Of a stretch of DNA of 64,000 nt, positions 42,127 to 51,900 are shown piece after piece (the first letter of the stretch is position 1; every line of letters begins with the position of its first letter). A model generated the notes under the pieces. That model searched no databases, was not told the DNA's origin, and worked only from the letters and a program-made list of their open reading frames with translations. The translations under genes were made by a program, and so were the position numbers. Location of the stretch: positions 2,814,001-2,878,000 of the forward strand of contig NZ_CP098323.1 in NCBI RefSeq assembly GCF_023657595.1. The letters are read 5' to 3'. The DNA is from Cytobacillus firmus (GTDB lineage: Bacteria > Bacillota > Bacilli > Bacillales > Cytobacillaceae).

Positions 42127-43257
42127 TTAATAAAGCAGGGACTCCATATCACGCGGGTATTCTGTGATTAATCGGCATCCATCAGATGTAATCAGAACAG
42201 TATCAGAGTGTCTAAAACCGCCAACCTCCGGTATATAAATCCCAGGTTCGATTGAGAAAGCCATTCCTTCCTCTACCACATCATGATGGTCATAACGCAA
42301 AAATGGCTGCTCATGTGCCGATACACCTATTCCATGTCCAGTGCGGTGAATCGCATATTTCTCAAGTCCCGCCCTTTCAAACACTTCACGGGCAACACCA
42401 TCTACCTCTGAAAATTTCACACCCGGCTTAATAAAATCAATCGCACGCTGCTGTGCTTCTATAGCAGATTGAAACGCCTTTTCCTGCTCAATTGTTGGCT
42501 TCCCGACAATGACGGTTCTCTCTAATTCAGCACGATACCCATTTAGCCCGACCTGCCTGCTGTGAATAATGACATCTCCCGCTTCGATTTTTCTAGTGTT
42601 GGAGAATACGTGCGGCATAATGCTTCGTTTTAATCCGGAAGGCGACATAACCACAATATCAATAACCGAATCCGGATATTTAGCGGCAGTTGCTTCAAAC
42701 AGTGCTGCATTTCCTGCTGCATCTATTTCCATTTCTGTAATTCCCGCTTGAATTTGCGCTAATGACTTGCTTACTGCCAGGTTCACTAATTGTCCGGCCT
42801 CCTCCAGCATGTGAATTTCTTCTTCATCTTTGATAAATCGCATGTGATAAATGAATTGCCCGATGTCAACCACCTGATAGCCTGATTGCTGAAGATAAAG
42901 AAGAACCTCACCCGGAATAAAGGCTAAATCAACACCAATTTTTGTAGAGTCAGGACTTTGTTTTACCAACTCACGTATATGCTCCATATGCGAAGTCTCA
43001 TCCCTGCCGGCCCGAGGATGTTCATAATAGACGAGTACATCATCTGCGTGTGAATGTTCCAAGGCATGGGTTTCTTCAAGGCCAGGAACAATCATGGCTG
43101 TCTTTTCCTGTAAATGAAAGATGATGGGCCGTGAATAAATTAAAGCCTTAAAATTCGTTAAATAAAATTGATGGTCAGGATTAAAGACAAATACGGCAGA
43201 AATGGCTTGTTCTTTCATATACTCTTTCAATCGATTGATTCGTTTCGTTGAATTCAC
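42127..43257 (-). CDS. M24-family Xaa-Pro peptidase
   Basis: Creatinase/prolidase-fold metallopeptidase of 376 aa. The N-terminal creatinase domain (about 1-130) is followed by the M24 catalytic domain with HRTGHGIGVSAHEQPF and the FSIEPGIYIPEVGGFRHSD stretch, supplying metal-binding His and Glu. It cleaves dipeptides or peptides with Pro at the second position. GTG 43257 is chosen because AAAAGGAG lies nine bases upstream; TTG 43266 would overlap it. It is 27 bases after the symporter gene. Confidence 0.92.
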   Translation of the reverse strand: MNSTKRINRLKEYMKEQAISAVFVFNPDHQFYLTNFKALIYSRPIIFHLQEKTAMIVPGLEETHALEHSHADDVLVYYEHPRAGRDETSHMEHIRELVKQSPDSTKIGVDLAFIPGEVLLYLQQSGYQVVDIGQFIYHMRFIKDEEEIHMLEEAGQLVNLAVSKSLAQIQAGITEMEIDAAGNAALFEATAAKYPDSVIDIVVMSPSGLKRSIMPHVFSNTRKIEAGDVIIHSRQVGLNGYRAELERTVIVGKPTIEQEKAFQSAIEAQQRAIDFIKPGVKFSEVDGVAREVFERAGLEKYAIHRTGHGIGVSAHEQPFLRYDHHDVVEEGMAFSIEPGIYIPEVGGFRHSDTVLITSDGCRLITEYPRDMESLLY

Positions 43258-43283
43258 GCTTTCCAACTCCTTTTAAAGTCATA

Positions 43284-44690
43284 TTAGCTTGTATGATCAG
43301 TAGTGAGATCTGTTGTGACGTTTTTATTTCTCGTTGCCAAACTGACAATGATGAGTGTTAAAACGGACAATGGCAAGGCAAACAGGACACTATTCCAATC
43401 TAAAGGACGGTCAAGACCGATTTCCCAAATCATCGTTGCAGAACCACCCACAAGCATGGAGCTGATCACGCCTGCTTTTGTTGCATTCTTCCATAATACG
43501 GTTGCAAGAATGGCTGGAGTTAAGGATGCGCCATACATCGTATACGAATACATTTGGATGGCCAGAACACTTGGGAAGAATTGCCCTAATACATACGCAA
43601 GGACCCCTAAAACCACGACAATCATACGGTTGTACCATAGAAGTTTGCTTTCTGATAGCTTGCTTTTACTTGAGCGCTGGATTAAGTCACTGACAATATT
43701 TCCTGAAGCTGATAACAGATAAGAAGTGGCTGTTGTGATTATAAAGGCAACGGCTGAACAAAGAATAAGCAATCCGATTACAAGGGGCACACCATCAATC
43801 GCAAGCGATAGTATAGCTGTATCAGGCTTGATTTCTGGAAAAAGTACAATGGAGGTAGTTGCTAAGATGATGGTTAAACTAATGACAAAAACACTGCCAA
43901 CAAAAAAGCCGATAGTGGATTTTCGGGCTACGTCCGGATCTTTCGCAGCGGAAAATCGCTGATACATGTTTTGATCACCCAGAACGAGCAGAAACAATGG
44001 CAGGAAGAAGCCGAGAAGCTGAGGAAATGATAAGCCGCCATTCCAGGATTTATTCATTTCAGGCAAAGATAGAGATAATCCTTCAAATCCCCCAACAGCA
44101 TTCAGTGCAAAGGGAACCCCGAAAAGAAAGCCAATAATAATTAAAATGGCACTAAGTGCATCCGTATACGCAACTGAAAATAGCCCGCCGCTTACCGTTA
44201 AGAAGATAACCAGTGCACACATAATGATGGCTCCTATTTCCAGTGGAATGCCTGTGGTTAATTGCAGCACATAAGCTCCGCCTGTAAACTGGTAGGCTGT
44301 GATTCCGACAAAGGCAAAGATGATAATAACGGATGATATATAAAGAGCTGCTTTTCCAAAGCGCCGTTCCAAAAGATCTGGTACTGTATAGATTTCAATC
44401 TGGCGGATTTTAGAAGCGATAAAATATAAAATAATAGCTCCAACAATTCCGCCTGACAGATTGAAAATAGCGGCAAACGGTCCGTATTGGTAAATAAAGC
44501 TTGCTCCGCCGACTACAGTTCCAGATCCAACAAACGTTGCAAGAAGAGTACCCATGACGACGAACAGAGGCAGGCTTCGTCCTGCAACCATGAAATCATC
44601 ACTGTTTTTCACCGATTTTTTTGCGAAATACACACCAATTAACGCCATGAAAACCAGATAAATCACAACTGCAACTAAATAAATGTTCAA
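43284..44690 (-). CDS. Sodium:solute symporter (SSS family)
   Basis: Integral membrane transporter of 468 aa with about 13 helices. SSS-family motifs are FAKKSVKNSDDFMVAGRSLP near the N-terminus, then the GSGTVVGGASF stretch of helix 2, and DALSAIL in mid-protein. It couples sodium entry to solute uptake; in this cluster the solute is plausibly proline or a proline-containing dipeptide. TTG 44690 (MNIYLVAVV) is favoured since AAAGGAG lies eight bases upstream, while GTG 44699 overlaps it. Confidence 0.92.
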   Translation of the reverse strand: MNIYLVAVVIYLVFMALIGVYFAKKSVKNSDDFMVAGRSLPLFVVMGTLLATFVGSGTVVGGASFIYQYGPFAAIFNLSGGIVGAIILYFIASKIRQIEIYTVPDLLERRFGKAALYISSVIIIFAFVGITAYQFTGGAYVLQLTTGIPLEIGAIIMCALVIFLTVSGGLFSVAYTDALSAILIIIGFLFGVPFALNAVGGFEGLSLSLPEMNKSWNGGLSFPQLLGFFLPLFLLVLGDQNMYQRFSAAKDPDVARKSTIGFFVGSVFVISLTIILATTSIVLFPEIKPDTAILSLAIDGVPLVIGLLILCSAVAFIITTATSYLLSASGNIVSDLIQRSSKSKLSESKLLWYNRMIVVVLGVLAYVLGQFFPSVLAIQMYSYTMYGASLTPAILATVLWKNATKAGVISSMLVGGSATMIWEIGLDRPLDWNSVLFALPLSVLTLIIVSLATRNKNVTTDLTTDHTS

Positions 44691-44872
44691 TAAGCTCACT
44701 CCTTTTACTATTTTTATATAAGGCTGTGTGGAAGCTTAATGCAGATTTAATCTTGAAACAGTGATCCATGTTTCCTAATGAATATTCTTTTAGGAGGCAT
44801 GTATCCAAGGGAGACTCCACAATCGCAGAGCCCCGTTACAGCTTACAGGATCCATGACACTATAGTTGTACG

Positions 44873-46057
44873 TTAGTTGACCAAAACACCATTTTTCATC
44901 ACAAGCTTGTCTCCCCGCAAACTATTTAAATCATTCAGCGGATTGCTGTCTGCAATCAGCAAATCTGCGTACTTTCCAGGAGAAATACTGCCGCGCTGAT
45001 CTTCAATCCCGAGACATTCAGCGGCAACACTCGTTGATGCTTTAATGACTTCCATTTCTGACATTCCCGCTTCATGCATAATCGTTAATTCATCAAAATA
45101 ATAGCGGGGCGGGGTTAATGGAGAGCCACAATCAGTTCCTGTTGCAATCTTCACTCCGATTTGAACAGCTTCCTGCAGCATGCAGAAATGCGGTCCCACT
45201 ACTTGCTTCGCTTTTTCTAGAGCATATGCCGGAATGTCCGGGCTGCTTATAAGCTGTCTCATGACGGCCATTGTCGGAACCAAAAAGGTTCCCTGATTTT
45301 TCATGATTTCAAGAGCCTGACGATCTGCGTAAATTCCATGCTCGATTGTGTCAATCCCCACCTCTAAACAATTCATGATCCCTTCAATTCCATCTGCATG
45401 TGCAGAGACCTTCTTATTTTTCTTTAGTGCCTCTTCTTTTGCTGCACTCAGTTCCTCTATTGTTAATTGAACGGAACCGGGCTCTTCCCCTTTGGTATAA
45501 ATACCGCCAGTTGCCATCACTTTCACCAGGTCTGCCCCTTCCTTGAGCACCCTTCTTGTATTCTTGCGGACTTCATCCGGCCCGTCAGATTCATAGCCTA
45601 AATAATAGACATGTCCGCCTGTCATACAAATAGGTGCACCAGCAGCAATAATGGTAGGGCCTGAAAGCAAGCCGGAATCAATGACATTTCTTACATGTAA
45701 TACGGTTCGATCCGGTGCACCCAAATCCCTGACCGTAGTGACGCCTAATTTCAGTGTATCCAATGCATGCTTGTAGGCTTCCAAAGCGATTCTGTCATTC
45801 TCTTCATTCTTTATGAGGGATTGCGGGTCTGCACTGCCATTCCAAACGAGATGCACATGACAGTCAATCAGACCGGGAAGTATATATTTTCCGGTGCAAT
45901 CAATGACTTCAAACCCTTCTGTATCACCTGGCTCCCCTTCTTTAACCTCAGTAATTCTTCCGTTCTCAACCTTGATGTACGAATTCTCCACCACTTCATC
46001 ATTAAGTCCGTCAATAATGCTGCCACCTTTTAAGATCCAATTCGTGTCTGTTGGCAT
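44873..46057 (-). CDS. Amidohydrolase, Xaa-Pro-dipeptidase-like (first copy)
   Basis: Metal-dependent hydrolase of 394 aa with PGLIDCHVHLVWNGS, LVKVMATGGIY, KVSAHADGIEG, TIEHGIYADR and IATGTDCGSP supplying the two-metal centre and catalytic Asp. It is the paralogue of 40882-42057. First gene of the cluster and directly downstream of the PucR regulator. AGGAGGGCTTCAAA precedes the ATG. The likely substrate is an imino-peptide such as Xaa-Pro, inferred from the M24 peptidase two genes later. Confidence 0.88.
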   Translation of the reverse strand: MPTDTNWILKGGSIIDGLNDEVVENSYIKVENGRITEVKEGEPGDTEGFEVIDCTGKYILPGLIDCHVHLVWNGSADPQSLIKNEENDRIALEAYKHALDTLKLGVTTVRDLGAPDRTVLHVRNVIDSGLLSGPTIIAAGAPICMTGGHVYYLGYESDGPDEVRKNTRRVLKEGADLVKVMATGGIYTKGEEPGSVQLTIEELSAAKEEALKKNKKVSAHADGIEGIMNCLEVGIDTIEHGIYADRQALEIMKNQGTFLVPTMAVMRQLISSPDIPAYALEKAKQVVGPHFCMLQEAVQIGVKIATGTDCGSPLTPPRYYFDELTIMHEAGMSEMEVIKASTSVAAECLGIEDQRGSISPGKYADLLIADSNPLNDLNSLRGDKLVMKNGVLVN

Positions 46058-46133
46058 TTTGAAGCCCTCCTATTGTGTGATTATTCAAAATCATAACAAT
46101 AGAAAGATTATTTATCATTGTATACTACAAACA

Positions 46134-46160
46134 AAAAAGAGACAGTAATTTGTCCCTTTT
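46134..46160 (-). terminator. Weak terminator after the PucR gene
   Basis: Arms AAGAGACA and TGTCCCTT (with G-U pairs), then TTTTTTG on the minus strand. Confidence 0.45.
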
Positions 46161-46168
46161 AAACAATT

Positions 46169-47743
46169 CTATTGAAATCGATCTGCTTTTTGTTTAAATC
46201 TGTATATGGAAAAGGCCATTATGAGCATTGAATAATGGGATGGGTTTTGAATATCCACATGCATCAATTCGGTTATTTTTTGCAATCGGTACTTTACTGT
46301 ATTAGGATGCACAAATAATTCGCCGCTCGATTTTTGCAGATTGAAAAAGTGTTTTAAGTATGTATATAGTGTCTCGGTTAAGGAAGCATTCTTTTCCAAA
46401 TCATAGGCAATCAATGGACCCAGTAATTCTTCATCAAAGTTTTGAAACAAATGATGGGATTGTAAATTGTAGGCAATTTTTTCAATCCCCATCTCATCCC
46501 AGAACACCAATTGTACATCATGAAGGTGACCATGCAGCAGCCCCATAGATGATTGGTCATACATAGCTTTGATTTTGCTGCAATGGTTCACCTTGTCTAT
46601 CGCACTTACACCTATACGGATTCCAGGGTAGTCTGTCAGAATAGTCGCTACCCTCTCTCTTTCTAATATCGAATCGATCACCCCGACGATTTTTCTGTTA
46701 TAAATCCATAATCGGGAATTTGTTTCATTTTCTATTAAACTCTCTGAAAGCATTTGAAGTTTTGATTGAAGTGTTTCCGGAGTGGAGGACTGCACCTGGA
46801 AAATGCATCTTACTTTCTTAAGGTCCATATAAAAGTCAGATAGATTTTTATCATCGGCCTCACCTTGGAAAATACTTTCGAGCATTTCGGTATCTTTGCT
46901 CTTTTGATAGTGAAGCAAAGTATTTTTATTATAGGCAGCTAAGCTTAAAGCACGTATACCATTCTTAATAACTTCTTCTGAAAACTTATTCGCAGTTCCA
47001 TTTTGACAAATGATCAGATAGCCAAGAAAGTTCATCTTAGAAAACAGCGGCGCTACCTTGAAATTCTGATCAGAAGGAGAATCCCTTTTCACCGTAATAT
47101 TCGTTTCACGATTGGTGAAGCGCACTTTTAACACGTTCTCTTTATGCTGGTTTATGATTAAATTAATCAGGTGCTTAATCTCATCTCTGGTTTGCTCTTT
47201 CGTTTTCCAATACGCAATCAAATCAAAATACGGATCTAACACGCACACAACATTGTTTATATATTCTCCTATTACTTTTACAATTGAATTCAAATCCTTT
47301 TCCAGGAGAACAATTTCCATTAGCTTTTCATTTAATCTATGTATTTTCGAAGCCTGCTCATTTTCCTTCTTATTTACCAGCTGATTATATTTCTCGTGGA
47401 TGCTATAGTATGGGACCTCTTGGGGGATTTCAAAAAGCGGGAAAGAATGGGTATTGGAGTAGTCGATAACTTCCCTCGGAATTGTCTTCAATGCTGCTGT
47501 ATGAAAACCAATTGCACTAATTCCGATCTCCTGCATCCATTCTAAATGGCTAATGATTTGATCCACATCCTTAAAAGCGTGAAATGTGGTCATAACAAAC
47601 CCTTTTTCTTTCATGCGGGATGTTTTTTCGGTAAGCTCCATGCTTGTTAGGTAGGCGATTTCTTTATTTATACTTTGTTTGCCGCCTACCAGCAAAATAT
47701 TATCCCCTTCTAACACATCTGCAAACTCGTTGACTGTAATCAT
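46169..47743 (-). CDS. PucR-family transcriptional regulator
   Basis: A 524-residue regulator: N-terminal PucR signal domain (about 1-125, MITVNEFADVLEGDNILLVGG), a GAF/GGDEF-like middle, and the C-terminal HTH_30 domain with LFVHPNTVKYRLQKITEL. PucR-type regulators activate catabolic operons for nitrogen compounds. Placed directly upstream of the amidohydrolase-symporter-peptidase cluster, it is its likely activator. ATG 47743 has AAAGGGGGGAG upstream; the frame to 47797 has no ribosome site. Confidence 0.9.
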   Translation of the reverse strand: MITVNEFADVLEGDNILLVGGKQSINKEIAYLTSMELTEKTSRMKEKGFVMTTFHAFKDVDQIISHLEWMQEIGISAIGFHTAALKTIPREVIDYSNTHSFPLFEIPQEVPYYSIHEKYNQLVNKKENEQASKIHRLNEKLMEIVLLEKDLNSIVKVIGEYINNVVCVLDPYFDLIAYWKTKEQTRDEIKHLINLIINQHKENVLKVRFTNRETNITVKRDSPSDQNFKVAPLFSKMNFLGYLIICQNGTANKFSEEVIKNGIRALSLAAYNKNTLLHYQKSKDTEMLESIFQGEADDKNLSDFYMDLKKVRCIFQVQSSTPETLQSKLQMLSESLIENETNSRLWIYNRKIVGVIDSILERERVATILTDYPGIRIGVSAIDKVNHCSKIKAMYDQSSMGLLHGHLHDVQLVFWDEMGIEKIAYNLQSHHLFQNFDEELLGPLIAYDLEKNASLTETLYTYLKHFFNLQKSSGELFVHPNTVKYRLQKITELMHVDIQNPSHYSMLIMAFSIYRFKQKADRFQ

Positions 47744-47905
47744 TAGACTCCCCCCTTTGGAAAAATACTTATCTATGAATTTCTTATATGTATCCAATAG
47801 TTTGTTTATATTATAAAGGCAACATCTGTTAAATAAAATGAATAAAACTCATGATTTAAACAAGTATGGGGTACAGCTATTGGCTGTACCCCATTAATAA
47901 GACAT

Positions 47906-48502
47906 TTACCGAATAAAATACCCCACAAGAACCGACCCGGCACTATACACCAGCAACAAAGCCATTATGACATTAAACTGATTTCGATACTTTGCCAGAA
48001 AGGATTGAAAAATAGATCCAAAAGCACTCCAGCAAAAGGTACTCAGAAAACCAACAAAAGCAAGGAGGATAGAAAAGAAAATCAGGCTCGCATGGGATGT
48101 GTGGTATGGGAGGATGAAGGTTGATATAACGGTAACCCCATATAAAATCCCCTTTGGATTAATAAATTGCAAAAGCATCCCAATTAAAAAGCCGTTATGC
48201 TTCCCATCCTTATGGTTTGGATCATCCGATTTACTGGTCATAATCTTAAATGCCAAAAACAGCATATAAATAACTCCAATGATGGTCATAATCAATTCAA
48301 CTCTCGGAATGTATTGATGAAGCAATAGATTAAAATAGCTGCAAAGTATCATAATGACAAAGAAACCGGCGCTTACCCCTAAACAAAATCGAATCGTATT
48401 TCTTAACCCAAACCGATTGGCAAATACCATGGCCATAATATTGTTTGGACCTGGAGTAAAGCTGGTAACAAAAACATATAAGAAAAAAGATAATAAAGAC
48501 AT
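47906..48502 (-). CDS. LysE-family amino-acid exporter
   Basis: A 198-residue translocator with FTPGPNNIMAMVFANRFG after the first helix (the family's PGPN motif) and LQFINPKGILYGVTVIS in the middle; six helices. ATG 48502 has AAAGGAGC upstream. Divergently transcribed from the XRE-cupin regulator at 48616, with shared operator-like repeats in between, a common arrangement in which the regulator controls the exporter in response to an amino acid. Confidence 0.9.
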   Translation of the reverse strand: MSLLSFFLYVFVTSFTPGPNNIMAMVFANRFGLRNTIRFCLGVSAGFFVIMILCSYFNLLLHQYIPRVELIMTIIGVIYMLFLAFKIMTSKSDDPNHKDGKHNGFLIGMLLQFINPKGILYGVTVISTFILPYHTSHASLIFFSILLAFVGFLSTFCWSAFGSIFQSFLAKYRNQFNVIMALLLVYSAGSVLVGYFIR

Positions 48503-48527
48503 AGCTCCTTTCCCCCTCCGCATGTAT

Positions 48528-48597
48528 GTTATAATGTACAAAAACGACAGTATAACGATTTACTACATATTGTATATCACGGACGTTATATTGTACA
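48528..48597. promoter_or_regulatory. Operator-like repeats in the divergent promoter region
   Basis: GTTATAATGTACA (48528-48540) and GTTATATTGTACA (48585-48597) are direct repeats with one mismatch, 57 bases apart. A third degenerate inverted copy (rc GTTATACTGTC) lies around 48547-48557. The spacing and position suit a regulator acting on both the LysE and XRE-cupin genes. Confidence 0.5.
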
Positions 48598-48615
48598 CAC
48601 GAAAGGAATGCAGCT

Positions 48616-49173
48616 ATGGAGGAAATTCATTTAATTCTTGCTAAAAATTTAAAAGCATATCGAGAAAATAGAAAATTAAGTTTAGAGAAGGTGGCCGAAT
48701 TAACGGGAGTTAGCAAAACGATGATCGGCCAAATTGAACGGGGCGAATCAAGCCCAACGATTACAACGATCTGGAAGATTGCGAACGGTCTTAAGATTTC
48801 ATTTACCTCACTGATTAATCATCCCCAGCCGGATACGCAGCTTGTTTTAAAAAAGGAAATTCAGACATTATCAGAAGATCATGGCAGGTATCGGGTATAC
48901 CCTTACTTTCCTTTCGAAAATGATAAGCGCTTCGAAGTGTATACCGTTGAAATTGACAAAGGAGGATACCTTAGCGCTGAACCGCATATCGAGGGAACCG
49001 AAGAGCTGATCGTGGTCTTTGACGGGGAAATAACCATACGGGTTAATAACGATGAATATACGTTAGAAAGCGGTGACTCCATCAGATTCAAAGCGGATAG
49101 ACCGCATACCTATCATAATTCAGGGAAATCATTGGCACGTGTCAGTATGATCTTATTTTATCCGGCAGAATAA
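48616..49173 (+). CDS. XRE-family regulator with cupin domain
   Basis: A 185-residue regulator. The N-terminal helix-turn-helix shows LSLEKVAELTGVSKTMIGQIE and RGESSPTITTIWKIANGLKIS; the C-terminal cupin domain shows EGTEELIVVFDGEITIRV and LESGDSIRFKADRPHTYHN, the latter with metal-binding His. Such proteins sense a small molecule through the cupin. Divergent to the LysE exporter and likely its regulator. GAAAGGAATGCAGCT precedes the ATG. Confidence 0.92.
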   Translation: MEEIHLILAKNLKAYRENRKLSLEKVAELTGVSKTMIGQIERGESSPTITTIWKIANGLKISFTSLINHPQPDTQLVLKKEIQTLSEDHGRYRVYPYFPFENDKRFEVYTVEIDKGGYLSAEPHIEGTEELIVVFDGEITIRVNNDEYTLESGDSIRFKADRPHTYHNSGKSLARVSMILFYPAE

Positions 49174-49236
49174 AAGAATTCCTATGATTGGCGAAAATTT
49201 AACTGAAAGCTTAAATTGACAAACCCTTCCGCACAA

Positions 49237-49260
49237 AAAGCAGCCTCCCGGGGCTGCTTT
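49237..49260 (+). terminator. Terminator after the XRE-cupin gene
   Basis: Arms AAAGCAGCC and GGCTGCTTT around a six-base loop, with T residues following. Confidence 0.7.
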
Positions 49261-49497
49261 CCTCGGTTAATATTCCCCACAGCATATCATCAACCTGTTT
49301 GATAAAGAAAAGCTTAATGGTTTGCGTAACGTTGTGTAAGTGACATTATAATTGGTTGGATGTAAGGTCCTGCATTTTCTAAACCTTCGCCGTATATAAA
49401 AGATAACAATAATCAATTTTTCAGTCCATTGACACTCCTAATCTTCCCGGATTTTTGGTATATTGACAGATGAGAATATTTGGAAGGGGAGAAAAGA

Positions 49498-49968
49498 ATG
49501 AATGAACTAGTGTTTAAACAGTTTGAGAAGACAAGAGGTTATTTTATTAAAAAGATCGAGTCAGTATCAAAGGATGTAGCAGGTATACAGCCAGACGGTT
49601 TTAACAACACGATCCATTGGCATATTGGCCATGTATTAACGGTCTGTGAACAGTTTATGTTTGGCTTTCCCCACAAAACGACCCATATCCCTGCAAACTA
49701 TATTGAATTATTTGGGAACGGTACAAAGCCGGCTGATTGGAAAGGTGATATACCTGAAACAGATGAGCTCATTATACAGCTGAAGGATCAATTGGTCCGA
49801 ATCCAGCAAATTCCAGCTGAACGGTTAAATGAAAAGCTGGCTAAACCATTTTTGGGACTTGAAACCTTTGGTGAATTAGCCGAATTTGCGTTGTTTCATG
49901 AAGCAAACCATTTGGGGCATATTCAAGCAATGGAACGGGTTATTAATCATACAGGTGTAAAGAACTAA
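49498..49968 (+). CDS. DinB-family protein
   Basis: Four-helix-bundle protein of 156 aa. DinB/YfiT-type His ligands are at NTIHWHIGHVLTVCEQ (about residue 37) and FHEANHLGHI (about residue 133). The family includes metal-dependent thiol transferases (bacillithiol or mycothiol S-transferases). Exact role unknown. ATG 49498 follows GGAAGGGGAG; TTG 49480 would lie upstream of the ribosome site. Confidence 0.82.
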   Translation: MNELVFKQFEKTRGYFIKKIESVSKDVAGIQPDGFNNTIHWHIGHVLTVCEQFMFGFPHKTTHIPANYIELFGNGTKPADWKGDIPETDELIIQLKDQLVRIQQIPAERLNEKLAKPFLGLETFGELAEFALFHEANHLGHIQAMERVINHTGVKN

Positions 49969-50006
49969 AAAAGGAAAGATCATTTAATTTTAGTCTTAAA
50001 AGTTAC

Positions 50007-50052
50007 AAAGGGTGCCCATTGATATTACGAACAGCACCATTGGGCATCCTTT
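50007..50052. terminator. Bidirectional terminator between convergent DinB genes
   Basis: Arms AAAGGGTGCCCA and TGGGCATCCTTT with a 22-base loop, serving the plus-strand gene ending at 49968 and the minus-strand gene ending at 50064. Confidence 0.7.
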
Positions 50053-50063
50053 CTTATCTAAAT

Positions 50064-50552
50064 CTAGTCTCTCGTCCCCAGAACATCTGTATTTGGCGGT
50101 TCATACCCCAACTGGCGGGCCATCGCCATAATCTGTCCTTTGTGATGGTATTCGTGAGTGACAGTATGCATGAACAGTTTTCGAGGAGTCATTGAAATCT
50201 CCTCAGTTGATTCTCTCCAAGGAATAGGCCGCACGATTGACTCATCCATTTTTTGAGAAAATGACTCAAGAACTTCATACACATAAGCATCTGCTTGTTC
50301 AAAAAGTGTCCTGATTTCCTCGATACCGATTGTCGGATAGTTTTCTCTAGGTGTGATAGGCTTCTTCGTTTTTAATAAAACAAATGATCCTAGCCAGCCA
50401 TGATAACAATTCGCTACATGAACAAGTGTGTCACGCACACTCTGCCAGCCGAATCCCATTTCACACGTAAAATCTTTTGGATCCATTTTACTGCAAAAGT
50501 CCAAAAGCACTTCTCGATTCTCTTTGACCCACTCGTATTCCTTCCGCTCCAT
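50064..50552 (-). CDS. DinB-family protein
   Basis: A 162-residue protein of the DinB superfamily, clearly different from its neighbour. The helix SVRDTLVHVANCYHGWLGS (about residues 40-58) and the C-terminal HTVTHEYHHKGQIMAMARQLG (cut as HTVTHEYHHKG) carry the three expected metal-binding His residues. Convergent with the DinB gene at 49498, with a shared terminator. The role may be metal-dependent thiol transfer; not shown. Confidence 0.82.
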   Translation of the reverse strand: MERKEYEWVKENREVLLDFCSKMDPKDFTCEMGFGWQSVRDTLVHVANCYHGWLGSFVLLKTKKPITPRENYPTIGIEEIRTLFEQADAYVYEVLESFSQKMDESIVRPIPWRESTEEISMTPRKLFMHTVTHEYHHKGQIMAMARQLGYEPPNTDVLGTRD

Positions 50553-50705
50553 TGTATCCGTCCTCTTTTCTTTCTACTCTTTACTTTGCATGGGACCCTG
50601 GACTTTTCGAATATAGATGATCTGTCCAATATGATAAGTGTTATGTCTGCACAAATTTGATAACGCCCCCCCTGAGGGACAGGCACTCATTACTGCTCCT
50701 TTTCC

Positions 50706-51605
50706 TTAAAAAACAATTGTTTTGTTTTCGTTAACAATAATCCGGTCTTCTAAATGCCATTTAACCGCTCTGGCAAGAACACTTCGTTCAATAGAACGTC
50801 CGCTCTTTTTCAGATCATCTATATGATCCCGGTGGTCAACACGCTTGATATCTTGTTCAATAATTGGTCCTTCGTCAAGATCGTTTGTAACATAATGAGA
50901 CGTTGCCCCAATTATTTTTACTCCGCGCTGATGGGCTCGATCATATGGCCTCGCACCAACAAATGCAGGAAGGAAAGAGTGATGAATATTAATGATCTTG
51001 AATGGATGAGCCTCTACAAAAGCCGGCGTCAAAATCTGCATATATCTGGCTAAGATGATTAAGTCAATATCAAATTCTTTTAAAAGCTGCAGCTGTCTTT
51101 CTTCCACTTCCTTTCTATTTTCTTTACTTGCTGGTATGTAAAAGAATGGAATATGCAAGGATTCTGCAATTTGTCTTGCTTCCTCGTGATTGCTCACAAT
51201 AAGAGCGATGTCGGTAAGTAAATCACCACTTTGCCATTCCCATAACAGCTCACGTAAACAATGAAGTTCTTTTGATACGAAAATAGCTGTCTTCTTCAAT
51301 TCATAAACAAATGCTAATTTCCATTCCATTGAAAATGTTTCTGCGATTTCCTTAAATTGACTCTTCAACTCTTCTTCCTTCGACTGTAAACCAGGACATT
51401 CAAACTCAATTCGTATAAAAAAGGTTCCACCCTCTGGATTTGTCGAATATTGACTCGATTCAATAATATTAGCATCATGCTGGAACAGAAACTTGGATAC
51501 AGCAGCAACAATTCCCGGTTGATCGGGACAATTGATAAGCAGCCGCCCCCTGTTTTTTTGACTTTCTCTAAATACTTGAAGTTGATCTTGAATAGATGAA
51601 TTCAT
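50706..51605 (-). CDS. purU: Formyltetrahydrofolate deformylase
   Basis: A 299-residue PurU enzyme that hydrolyses 10-formyltetrahydrofolate to formate and tetrahydrofolate, balancing one-carbon pools. The N-terminal ACT domain (about 18-95: LLINCPDQPGIVAAVSKFL) is followed by the formyltransferase-fold catalytic domain with NIHHSFLPAFVGARPYD and GATSHYVTNDLDEGPI, containing the catalytic Asn/His/Asp set. Single gene on the minus strand. Confidence 0.93.
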   Translation of the reverse strand: MNSSIQDQLQVFRESQKNRGRLLINCPDQPGIVAAVSKFLFQHDANIIESSQYSTNPEGGTFFIRIEFECPGLQSKEEELKSQFKEIAETFSMEWKLAFVYELKKTAIFVSKELHCLRELLWEWQSGDLLTDIALIVSNHEEARQIAESLHIPFFYIPASKENRKEVEERQLQLLKEFDIDLIILARYMQILTPAFVEAHPFKIINIHHSFLPAFVGARPYDRAHQRGVKIIGATSHYVTNDLDEGPIIEQDIKRVDHRDHIDDLKKSGRSIERSVLARAVKWHLEDRIIVNENKTIVF

Positions 51606-51899
51606 ATGAATCTCCTTTTTTAATTTTAATAACTATAATAGACTTATTGTTCTGGATTTAAAAGCATATTTTCTTATAAAGTTATTTATTTGGATTTATG
51701 GGATAGTTAAACATGGAGTAATGCTGAATTCCTGGTGCCAGCCCTTTCAATGGAATGGCCAGACAGGCACTTCTTCGAGTGGAATGTATACGAGAAAGAG
51801 CTACTCGAATTAGCGGCAGCTCTTTTTTAAAGTTGGCTCTTTGCTATAAGATTGTTGGTTTTTTATGACTTTGTGATTAAAAAACAAAGAGTGAGGAGA
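51606..51899. other. Intergenic stretch with a hairpin
   Basis: No gene seen. A hairpin at 51795-51828 (AAAGAGCT / AGCTCTTT, then TTTT on the plus strand) and a GTGCCAG ... GGCAC inverted pair around 51738-51770 resemble intergenic repeat material of bacilli. Confidence 0.45.
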
Positions 51900-51900
51900 G

